Positions 1 through 5,023 of a stretch of DNA of 5,023 nucleotides are shown here, one piece after another. The notes under the pieces are model-generated. The model was not told the origin of the DNA, did not search any database, and was given only the letters and a program-made list of their open reading frames with translations. The translations under genes and the position numbers were made by a program. The stretch lies in assembly GCA_021852225.1 (NCBI GenBank), contig JAJZOA010000343.1, forward strand, positions 1 through 5,023, in the 5' to 3' direction. Numbering within the stretch: position 1 is the first letter of the stretch; each line of letters begins with the position of its first letter. Source of the stretch: Planctomycetota bacterium. GTDB taxonomy: Bacteria; Planctomycetota; Phycisphaerae; WQYP01.

Positions 1-739
1 TCGTGCTGTAATCATAAAGCTTGCAGTATTGCGCCAGCGTGCCATGCCAATACGGAATGTTCGGCTCGTTCCATATTTCCCAGTACCAGCGGGAAACTTC
101 CGCCTTGCCGTAACGATGCAGACAGTGCCTTGCCCAACGGTACACCAGTTGACCGAACTTATGATAGCTTTCCGGCGGATAGGACCAGCCGGTGAAAAGC
201 GGCTTGTGGTTGGTGGGAGTCCAATGTTGCTGATAAGGGTGCGGGTGCGAACTAAGGGCTTCGGGCATGAAGCCGACTTCCACAAACGGATGCGCACCGC
301 GGCGAATATAAGTATCAAAAATGCGGTCCACAATTTTCCAATTATAAACCGGCTTGCCGGCGGAATTTAGCGTATAGACATCGGTGGCGCTCCATTTTGG
401 AACGGGGACCGCCGGGCCTGATGTAAGCAAATTATGGCAACGAAAAAAAATAGGGTTAGAACCCATATCCGCAAGCTGGCCAATCAGCCGGCGTCCGTAT
501 TTCATATAGGTGTAATCTGCTTCGTCGTAACCAAAGAATCGCCAAATTGGATTCCATGCACCAATCGCCCGGTCCGCATGGACGGTTATGGCAACGGCCT
601 GGTTGGTTGGAGGGGGATTCGTCGTCGCCCGTAAGTCAATCTGCGGGGATAGCAGAACAAACGCGATGCAGAATGCCGATAAGACCCAAATCGCGGCTGG
701 CGGAACCGGTCGGATAACCTTAAAAAAATGGAAACGCAT
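1..739 (-). CDS. GH39-like secreted glycoside hydrolase, N-terminal 246 residues (C-terminus off the left edge)
   Basis: The reverse strand from 739 to base 1 is one open frame of 246 codons with no stop, so the gene continues beyond the window. Residues 1-40 look like a signal peptide: a basic start (R2, K7, R10), a hydrophobic core at about 15-30, and a polar stretch after about 38. The body resembles GH39 enzymes (beta-xylosidase and relatives, (beta/alpha)8 barrels): WRFFGYDE at 66-73, HNLLTSG at 102-108, VDRIFDTYIRRG at 137-148, VGFMPEAL at 155-162 and WYWEIWNEPN at 218-227. In the family the Glu of WNEPN is the acid/base, here E225. The nucleophile Glu lies further on and is not visible. 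The start is supported by GGAGG six bases upstream. Export suggests action on plant or algal polysaccharide fragments outside the cytoplasm. The exact substrate cannot be told, since GH39 also includes iduronidases and other activities. The family call is fairly sure and the specificity is open. Confidence 0.85.
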   Translation of the reverse strand, partial: MRFHFFKVIRPVPPAAIWVLSAFCIAFVLLSPQIDLRATTNPPPTNQAVAITVHADRAIGAWNPIWRFFGYDEADYTYMKYGRRLIGQLADMGSNPIFFRCHNLLTSGPAVPVPKWSATDVYTLNSAGKPVYNWKIVDRIFDTYIRRGAHPFVEVGFMPEALSSHPHPYQQHWTPTNHKPLFTGWSYPPESYHKFGQLVYRWARHCLHRYGKAEVSRWYWEIWNEPNIPYWHGTLAQYCKLYDYST

Positions 740-745
740 GGGCAA

Positions 746-750
746 CCTCC
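746..750 (-). promoter_or_regulatory. Ribosome binding site of the GH39-like gene
   Basis: On the minus strand GGAGG is followed by six bases and then ATG (739-737). It is a near-ideal Shine-Dalgarno site and fixes the start of the hydrolase, which is also the residue just before a clear signal peptide. Confidence 0.75.
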
Positions 751-769
751 AGAACCATATTGATAATGC

Positions 770-788
770 CGGTTATGGATGATAACCG
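770..788. repeat. Perfect 7-bp inverted repeat, candidate operator or leader hairpin of the GH39-like gene
   Basis: CGGTTAT at 770-776 and ATAACCG at 782-788 are exact reverse complements separated by five bases. The site lies 31-49 bases upstream of the hydrolase start codon. A dimeric repressor could bind it as an operator. If transcribed, it would fold into a 7-bp hairpin upstream of the ribosome site. No regulator gene is in the window, so its role is inference. Confidence 0.45.
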
Positions 789-1030
789 AAGGAAAACGGG
801 TTGTCCTGGCAGCCCGCATCGGCATTATCGGACAGGAAGTGCCGGTCCATCCGAAAAAGATTATAATTTGCCTGAAAGGATGCATTCCCGACGGAAACTA
901 TATAGAAGCTCCCGATCCGCGGACCAGTAAGGGAAGATACCCGCTTTACCGAATTTCCCCAACGAACTAAAGGTCAGGTCGGGATTTCACAGCCCCTTGG
1001 TTAGGGCAAAGCTCGCGGTAAACAGGGATT

Positions 1031-1052
1031 AAGGTCCGGGACCGGGCCCTTT
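1031..1052 (+). repeat. GC-rich hairpin with a short T-rich tail
   Basis: GGTCC at 1033-1037 and GGACC at 1039-1043 form a short palindrome. A wider fold pairs AAGG (1031-1034) with the CCTT at 1048-1051, closing over the GC-rich interior with a bulge. TTTATT follows on the plus strand. It resembles a weak intrinsic terminator, but no plus-strand gene lies upstream of it, so the assignment is weak. Confidence 0.25.
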
Positions 1053-1079
1053 ATTGGTTGTCCGCTTCGCCCGATTGGC

Positions 1080-1109
1080 TTGACCCGCCGTTACCTGCCT
1101 AAGTAAGAT
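1080..1109 (+). promoter_or_regulatory. Candidate sigma70-type promoter for the S41 peptidase
   Basis: TTGACC at 1080-1085 matches five of six bases of the -35 consensus. TAAGAT at 1104-1109 matches four of six of the -10 consensus, and the spacer is 18 bp. Transcription would start near 1116, giving a leader of about 130 bases before the preferred TTG start at 1249. Planctomycete promoters are poorly characterised, so this is only a candidate. Confidence 0.4.
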
Positions 1110-1116
1110 TCATAGG

Positions 1117-1135
1117 CTGGTTTTCGCCAAACCGG
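1117..1135 (+). promoter_or_regulatory. Leader hairpin at the predicted 5' end of the peptidase mRNA
   Basis: GGTTT at 1119-1123 pairs with AAACC at 1129-1133 across a five-base loop. A G-U and a C-G pair at the outer end extend the stem to seven pairs. It lies just after the candidate -10 box, where a hairpin would cap and stabilise the mRNA. It also covers the first base of the upstream GTG (1135), which argues against that GTG being the start codon. Confidence 0.35.
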
Positions 1136-1236
1136 TGTCAAAGGGACGGGTCATTCATGGAAAGGCCCGGAATCAGCGGGCTATTGTAAGGATTTCGCTT
1201 ATTTTTCGGTCGACCTCACTCGGCTGGATATTTTTC

Positions 1237-1242
1237 AGGTGG
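1237..1242 (+). promoter_or_regulatory. Ribosome binding site choosing the TTG start at 1249
   Basis: AGGTGG lies six bases before TTG at 1249-1251. The GTG at 1135, the longest possible start, has no such site. The TTG start places a basic N-terminus and hydrophobic core exactly where a signal peptide expects them. Confidence 0.55.
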
Positions 1243-1248
1243 TGTAGC

Positions 1249-3537
1249 TTGTCGCAAGTTGTTCAACGTCGATTACAGATTTTTGCCCTTTTTTTGACGG
1301 TTGCCGCGGCCGGATTCGGGCTCGTCGCGCTGTTGATGCCGCGCGACGTTCATGCCCAAGCCGGCGGGAACAGTTATGCGCAACAAGCCCGGCAGCTTAT
1401 AGAACAGCAAAACCTGTCGGCCTTGGCCGCCATGGCCGCGCCGACGGGACCCGCATCGGATAATCAGCAGGTTGCCAAGTGGGTCAAGCAATATGTAACG
1501 GTCATGACCAGTCAGGCAAAACTGACTGAGTCGGAACTCAACAAACAGGTTACCCTGGCCCGCAAATACTTGAAGGCCGGCAAGAAAATGCTGGCCTTTG
1601 AGCACATGCTGGCCGCCTATGCCATGTCCACGGACAAGCCGACATTCAAGAAACAGCCCTGGGTTCAAAAATTGACCACCATTATGGCGGGCCGGGCCAA
1701 ACGCTATGACAAAGCCGGGCGCTGGCTTGAATCACTTGAAATTTATAACGAATTGAATTCGGTCTACAAAATTTCGCGGCGGTTTCATGCCCAGTTGCAC
1801 CGCGTGATTCGCCGCACGACGCTGGTGGCCAAATATGCGCCGAAGGCGTTTTATGCCATGCAGAAGGCGACGAATCAGCGGCTGCTGAAAAAAATGGGAA
1901 AGCCGAAGAAGGCTGGCACGCAGAATGCGAAGCCGGATTCAAAGGGTGGAAAAGCCGGAAAAGGCTCTGCCAAACCGGCCGCGGGCGTGGCACCGGTTTC
2001 CCCCACTTTTCAGGTACCCCACACTTATCATAAATGGCAGAACAGTGTTGCGGGTATTCATCAGGACATGATGCTTCAGGCTCTGGAAGAAGCTCGACAT
2101 GAATATGTCACACCGGTCAGCTACAACCATATGCTGACAGGCGGACTGCGGGCGCTGCTGCTGATGGATGACACCCCGGTGCTTGCGGAAAGCTTTCCGA
2201 AGATCAGTGACGCGGCGCGTCGTCGGGCGTTCCGTGACGCATTGAATCAGGAAATGGCCCGCGCCAAATCGGCGACCGCCATCGATGCCGACAGCATGAT
2301 TCACATCTGGGAACGCATCCTGACGGCGGACACACAAAGCGTCCAGATTCCGACCACGGTGGTGACGCGGGAATTTGCGGATGGCTGCTTCCAGAAGCTG
2401 GACAAATTCAGCGAAATTTTCTGGCCCAGCGAAGTTCAGGAATTCGACAAGCTGATTAACGGGGTATTCGGCGGTGTGGGCATTCAGATTGAACCGCACA
2501 GCGGGTATTTGCGAGTCATAAGCCCGTTAAGCGGCACGCCAGCCTATAAGGCGGGCATTCTGCCCGGCGATCTGATTGAAACAGTGGATGGAAAAAGCAT
2601 TTTCGGCGTATCGCTGAACAAGGCTATTCAAGAGATTATGGGCAAGCCGGGCACGATGGTCACCCTGGGAATTCACCGTGGCACGGCGCGCACACTGCTT
2701 TTGTTTCCGCTCAAGCGGGCCAATATCCGGGTGCATTCAATTAAGGGATATGCCCGCGGAAAATCCGGCAATTGGCATTATATGATTGCACCGCACAGCC
2801 GCATCGGCTACATCCGCATGACGCAGTTTCAACAGGACACTGCGGGTGAAATTGCCAATGCCCTGACCCACCTGATGCGGCATCATATGCGCGGACTGAT
2901 CATTGACCTGCGGTTTAATCCAGGCGGACTGCTGGAAACAGCCATTAATATCTGCAACATGTTCCTGCCGGGTGGAACGATTCTTTCCACCAAGGGCAAT
3001 GCCAATCCGCGACAGGTCTGGACCGCAACCGGCAATCCGCTGGTGCCGCTGAATATTCCGATCATCATTCTGGTGAATCAGGACAGCGCCAGCGCGTCGG
3101 AAATTTTCAGCGGAGCCATGAAAGACCATCACCGGGCCACAATTCTGGGGCACCGCAGCTACGGCAAAGGATGCGTGCAGAACATCTTCCCGCTCGGACA
3201 AAACAGCACCGCACAAATGAAGCTGACCATGGCCTATTACTACCTGCCAAATGGCGAATGTATTCAACGACAGCCATTCGCCCGCACATGGGGCGTTGAA
3301 CCGGCGGTGACGGTGCCTTTTGCGCCGCGGCAGCTTAATGAGCTGCAGATTCTTCAGATGGATAATGATATTCTTCTGAAAAAACCGGCCAAGGATAAAG
3401 GCAAAACGAAAACCGCGGCGGAAAAAAATGTCTGGCGCATTCCGGAGGAAGCGTTTGACACGCAGTTGGACACGGCGATTATGCTGTTGCGGCTGCAAAT
3501 ACTGCAAACGCATGGCGTGGCCCGGGCAAACAATTGA
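1249..3537 (+). CDS. Exported S41 carboxy-terminal processing peptidase with PDZ domain (Prc/CtpA type)
   Basis: This is a 762-residue serine protease that, by family, cleaves envelope proteins from their C-termini. Numbering is from TTG 1249. Residues 1-38 form a signal peptide: R7/R8, hydrophobic 11-30 and a VHAQA cleavage site. Residues 39-210 are helical and TPR-like, including AGRWLESLEIYNELNSVY. A Lys/Gly/Ala-rich linker spans 214-249 and a second helical region runs to about 400. The PDZ domain lies at about 407-488 (FGGVGIQI, GILPGDLIETVDG). The S41 core follows, with GLIIDLRFNPGG at 549-560, catalytic S615 inside SASASEIF, K640 in SYGKG and Q644, spaced 25 and 4 residues apart as in Prc/CtpA. 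The enzyme therefore looks active. The protein is longer than CtpA (about 400-480) and E. coli Prc (682) because of the N-terminal half. A GTG at 1135 would add 38 residues but has no ribosome site. The substrate is unknown. A 90-residue membrane protein follows 44 nt downstream. Confidence 0.93.
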   Translation: MSQVVQRRLQIFALFLTVAAAGFGLVALLMPRDVHAQAGGNSYAQQARQLIEQQNLSALAAMAAPTGPASDNQQVAKWVKQYVTVMTSQAKLTESELNKQVTLARKYLKAGKKMLAFEHMLAAYAMSTDKPTFKKQPWVQKLTTIMAGRAKRYDKAGRWLESLEIYNELNSVYKISRRFHAQLHRVIRRTTLVAKYAPKAFYAMQKATNQRLLKKMGKPKKAGTQNAKPDSKGGKAGKGSAKPAAGVAPVSPTFQVPHTYHKWQNSVAGIHQDMMLQALEEARHEYVTPVSYNHMLTGGLRALLLMDDTPVLAESFPKISDAARRRAFRDALNQEMARAKSATAIDADSMIHIWERILTADTQSVQIPTTVVTREFADGCFQKLDKFSEIFWPSEVQEFDKLINGVFGGVGIQIEPHSGYLRVISPLSGTPAYKAGILPGDLIETVDGKSIFGVSLNKAIQEIMGKPGTMVTLGIHRGTARTLLLFPLKRANIRVHSIKGYARGKSGNWHYMIAPHSRIGYIRMTQFQQDTAGEIANALTHLMRHHMRGLIIDLRFNPGGLLETAINICNMFLPGGTILSTKGNANPRQVWTATGNPLVPLNIPIIILVNQDSASASEIFSGAMKDHHRATILGHRSYGKGCVQNIFPLGQNSTAQMKLTMAYYYLPNGECIQRQPFARTWGVEPAVTVPFAPRQLNELQILQMDNDILLKKPAKDKGKTKTAAEKNVWRIPEEAFDTQLDTAIMLLRLQILQTHGVARANN

Positions 3538-3570
3538 ATTTGCATCCAACGACACCGCCCCGGTTGCAAC

Positions 3571-3575
3571 AGGAG
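3571..3575 (+). promoter_or_regulatory. Ribosome binding site of the 90-residue membrane protein
   Basis: AGGAG, six bases before ATG 3582, selects this start over the TTG at 3534 that overlaps the peptidase stop codon. Confidence 0.65.
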
Positions 3576-3581
3576 CCTGGC

Positions 3582-3854
3582 ATGACGAAGCGAAGAATCA
3601 TAGCCGATACCATCAGCGCCGCTGCCGCGTTGGGCGCTGCGGGTGCTTCGATGTATGTCAGCGTGCGATATCTGGCGCCGCCTAAAGGGCTTACAGACTG
3701 GACGATTCAGATCACCGGCGCGACGACAGCGGGAATTTTTGCGTTTTTTCTGGTGTGGGGCCATTTTCAGGAAATTCCGCGCCCGCCTCTGGATGACACA
3801 GGCTTGGATCAAGCCGTTCCACCCGCGAATTCGCCGTCGCCGGAAAAGGCGTAG
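3582..3854 (+). CDS. Small protein with two predicted membrane helices, downstream of the S41 peptidase
   Basis: This 90-residue product is not recognised as a known family. The N-terminus is basic (K3, R4, R5), followed by a small-residue hydrophobic helix at about 10-31 and a short loop with LAPPKG. A second helix sits at about 42-62 (GATTAGIFAFFLVWG), then a Pro- and acid-rich tail from 65 to 90. By the positive-inside rule both ends probably face the cytoplasm. ATG 3582 is chosen because AGGAG at 3571-3575 sits six bases upstream. A longer frame starting with TTG at 3534 overlaps the peptidase stop but has no better site. Its 44-nt spacing behind the peptidase suggests co-transcription, and it could be an anchor, adaptor or substrate. 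It is probably a real gene, with function unknown. Confidence 0.7.
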   Translation: MTKRRIIADTISAAAALGAAGASMYVSVRYLAPPKGLTDWTIQITGATTAGIFAFFLVWGHFQEIPRPPLDDTGLDQAVPPANSPSPEKA

Positions 3855-3864
3855 CGGATATCTT

Positions 3865-3881
3865 GCGCCGCCGGCGTGCGC
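3865..3881 (+). repeat. Short GC hairpin after the 90-residue gene
   Basis: GCGC and CG on the 5' side pair with CG and GCGC on the 3' side around a CCGG loop, with one bulged T. It begins about 11 bases after the stop codon at 3854. There is no T-run behind it, so it may be only an mRNA 3' stabilising element or part of a factor-dependent end. Confidence 0.25.
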
Positions 3882-3882
3882 G

Positions 3883-3930
3883 AAATCTCCAATGGGTCGA
3901 AATCTGGTCAGGCATTCGATTCGGAGATTT
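3883..3930. terminator. Nested inverted repeat between convergent genes, possible bidirectional transcript end
   Basis: AAATCTCC (3883-3890) and GGAGATTT (3923-3930) are exact reverse complements over a 32-base spacer. An inner pair, TCGAA (3897-3901) and TTCGA (3915-3919), is nested within it. It sits between the plus-strand stop at 3854 and the minus-strand stop at 3936, where both transcripts should end. The stem carries AAA on one side and TTT on the other, but a long T-run after it is lacking on both strands, so it is not a textbook intrinsic terminator. Confidence 0.35.
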
Positions 3931-3935
3931 AAAAA

Positions 3936-5023
3936 TCAGATAAGGCCAGCCCGTTTGCGCAATACCCATTCAAGTGTGATTAAACCGGCAAAAAGCGTCA
4001 GCAGCAGATAGTGCATGAATTTTGTCCAGCCGCTGCGCGGGTGCAGGAACAGGCCCGCCTGCTGAGGAATTTTCAGCGTTTGACTTAATTTTGGCAGCCG
4101 TCGGGCCAGCATATTGGCATAGGGTCCGGATGTCATCAGTCCGCCGCCGGCCAGAGCGATGCGGCGCATGGCGGCAGGGTCGCTGCTTAAATCAGCCAAT
4201 TCCAGATTCTGTTGCGGACGAACTCGAATAATCAGGTGTCGCACCACGGCGGTTGGATCGTTCTTCATCTGGTGGGCAATTTTCGATCCTTGCAGGGTTA
4301 TGCTGTAGCGGCCCGGTTCAAGCCCGGCAAGGTTGCCATAATAAAATCCGGGCGCATTGGGCGTATGAAGCATGGGCGAGTCCTGACGCAGCGGCGCGGC
4401 CGTCCGGGATTCGGTTGTTGCGGCGGATGCAATTCGCCGAGCCACGGCGCGAAAGGCTTTATGTGAATCCGGCAACAGGTCCAAACCAAGCACTTTAGCG
4501 CGAACATGGACAGTCTGGCCGAAGGTATAGACAGATTTATCTGTGCCGAACCGTACATATTTTCCGCCGGCCGGCAGTTCAGATCCTGCCGCCCAGCGCA
4601 TCACCTGGGACCAGAAATTATTCTGGACATCCTGGCCATGTACGTAGCGCAGTCGCCAGGTCTGGTCGCTGGCCAGGTACAGCACGCGGCCCGCCCCGGC
4701 GCTCATGGAAGCAAGCAAAGCCCTGTGCCGGTCGGATTGTGCCGCGGTACCGGCTTTTCCGCCGGTCGGAGACATGGTCCAAAGCACGCGCGCCTGCCGA
4801 CGGGCGGTGGTAAAAGGGCTGTGCCAGTACCAGCGGGGCATGGCCTGCCAGATTCCGGAGTTGGCCTGACCCTCTCCAGCCAATTGAGAAACCTGCGAGC
4901 CGATGCCTTCGGGGGCCAGCGCGGGAATAAATCCATCCTGACTGTTGTTGGCCAGCACCGCGCCCATGGATGGCCTCTTAAGTTTTACGGGCATAAGTCC
5001 GGCCAGCGGCGAGCCACGCCATG
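3936..5023 (-). CDS. Membrane-anchored protein with amidotransferase-like and Ig-like regions, C-terminal part (N-terminus off the right edge)
   Basis: The frame stays open from the TGA at 3938-3936 to the window edge, giving about 361 residues. The Met at 4994 is probably internal, because in-frame codons upstream encode WRGSPLAGL and run on into MPVKL, with no ribosome site. From that Met: GRVLYLASDQTWRLRY (102-117) followed by NNFWSQVMRW (125-134) is a signature known from planctomycete proteins with a class I amidotransferase-like domain. An Ig-like beta region starting KYVRFGTDKSVYTFGQ runs from about 145 to 258 and includes LEPGRYSITL. ELADLSSDPAAMRRIA follows at 265-280. A single membrane helix lies at 327-345 and ends in EWVLRKR. 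The topology suggests a periplasmic body tethered to the inner membrane. Relatives often sit beside MoxR/BatA-type clusters, but those genes are not in view. The role is unknown. Confidence 0.8.
   Translation of the reverse strand, partial: WRGSPLAGLMPVKLKRPSMGAVLANNSQDGFIPALAPEGIGSQVSQLAGEGQANSGIWQAMPRWYWHSPFTTARRQARVLWTMSPTGGKAGTAAQSDRHRALLASMSAGAGRVLYLASDQTWRLRYVHGQDVQNNFWSQVMRWAAGSELPAGGKYVRFGTDKSVYTFGQTVHVRAKVLGLDLLPDSHKAFRAVARRIASAATTESRTAAPLRQDSPMLHTPNAPGFYYGNLAGLEPGRYSITLQGSKIAHQMKNDPTAVVRHLIIRVRPQQNLELADLSSDPAAMRRIALAGGGLMTSGPYANMLARRLPKLSQTLKIPQQAGLFLHPRSGWTKFMHYLLLTLFAGLITLEWVLRKRAGLI

Larger units (their letters stand above)
740..1248. other. Divergent intergenic region without a supported gene
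   Basis: This region separates the minus-strand hydrolase from the plus-strand peptidase. Small open frames in it, such as 779-970 on the plus strand, give low-complexity or unfamiliar translations with no ribosome site, so none is called. It holds a perfect inverted repeat (770-788), an A/T-rich core ATTATAAT at 860-867 that reads as a -10-like box on both strands but lacks a good -35 partner on either, a GC-rich hairpin (1031-1052), and a better promoter candidate for the peptidase (1080-1109). No tRNA-like or riboswitch-like fold was recognised by eye. Confidence 0.6.

Noticed and set aside
29..634. Plus-strand frames over the hydrolase (29-370 and 434-634)
   Set aside because: They are antisense to a convincing coding frame with GH39 motifs, and their translations show no family features.
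860..867. ATTATAAT as a strong promoter for either strand
   Set aside because: It matches a -10 box on both strands, but no acceptable -35 hexamer lies 16-18 bp away on either, so it is mentioned only as part of the intergenic description.
586..885. 99-residue minus-strand frame spanning the hydrolase start
   Set aside because: It is in a different frame from the GH39-like gene, is rich in Arg, Cys and Pro as expected of a shadow frame, and lacks a ribosome site. The true gene in this region has a signal peptide and family motifs.
779..970. 63-residue plus-strand frame in the intergenic region
   Set aside because: It has no ribosome site and no recognisable domain or membrane pattern. Its start lies inside the palindrome at 770-788.
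992..1007. GCCC-N8-GGGC inverted repeat
   Set aside because: A four-pair stem with an eight-base loop is expected by chance in sequence of this composition, and there is no T-run behind it.
1939..2499. 186-residue minus-strand frame opposite the peptidase linker and second helical region
   Set aside because: It is a shadow of the sense gene with no supporting start site or domain.
2737..3555. 272-residue minus-strand frame opposite the peptidase core
   Set aside because: Its length comes from the codon bias of the sense gene. The sense strand carries the intact Ser-Lys-Gln and PDZ motifs, while the antisense product is rich in His, Arg and Cys with no motif.
3643..4011. 122-residue plus-strand frame overlapping the small membrane gene
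   Set aside because: It is Arg-rich and shifted relative to the 90-residue frame. It runs into the antisense of the right-hand gene and has no ribosome site.

Overview
The window looks like a chromosomal segment from a planctomycete, perhaps of the Phycisphaerae type. This is inferred from gene style only: a secreted S41 peptidase with an N-terminal helical repeat region, a membrane-anchored protein of the 'amidotransferase-like plus Ig-like plus C-terminal EWxLRxR anchor' kind, and a secreted GH39-type glycoside hydrolase. GC content appears moderate, in the mid-fifties by eye. No database search was possible, so the taxonomic call is tentative.

Layout. (1) Bases 1-739, minus strand: the first 246 residues of an exported GH39-like glycoside hydrolase, whose C-terminus lies off the left edge. 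(2) Bases 740-1248: a divergent intergenic region of about 0.5 kb with no convincing gene. It holds a perfect 7-bp inverted repeat just upstream of the hydrolase, a candidate promoter plus leader hairpin for the peptidase, and a GC-rich hairpin. (3) Bases 1249-3537, plus strand: a complete S41 carboxy-terminal processing peptidase with signal peptide, helical region, Lys/Gly/Ala-rich linker, PDZ domain and an intact Ser-Lys-Gln catalytic set. (4) Bases 3582-3854, plus strand: a 90-residue protein with two predicted membrane helices, 44 nt behind the peptidase and probably co-transcribed with it. (5) Bases 3855-3935: a short convergent intergenic region with nested inverted repeats. (6) Bases 3936-5023, minus strand: the C-terminal part of a large membrane-anchored protein whose N-terminus lies off the right edge.

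How the parts relate. The peptidase and the small membrane protein form the only likely operon, which suggests that the small protein is a partner, anchor or substrate in the same envelope compartment. The hydrolase is divergent and is probably regulated separately. The right-hand gene is convergent and belongs to a different transcription unit. No mobile element, CRISPR array, tRNA or rRNA was seen. The region looks like ordinary chromosome, with a few regulatory details worth checking and no clear sign of a new defence or mobile system.
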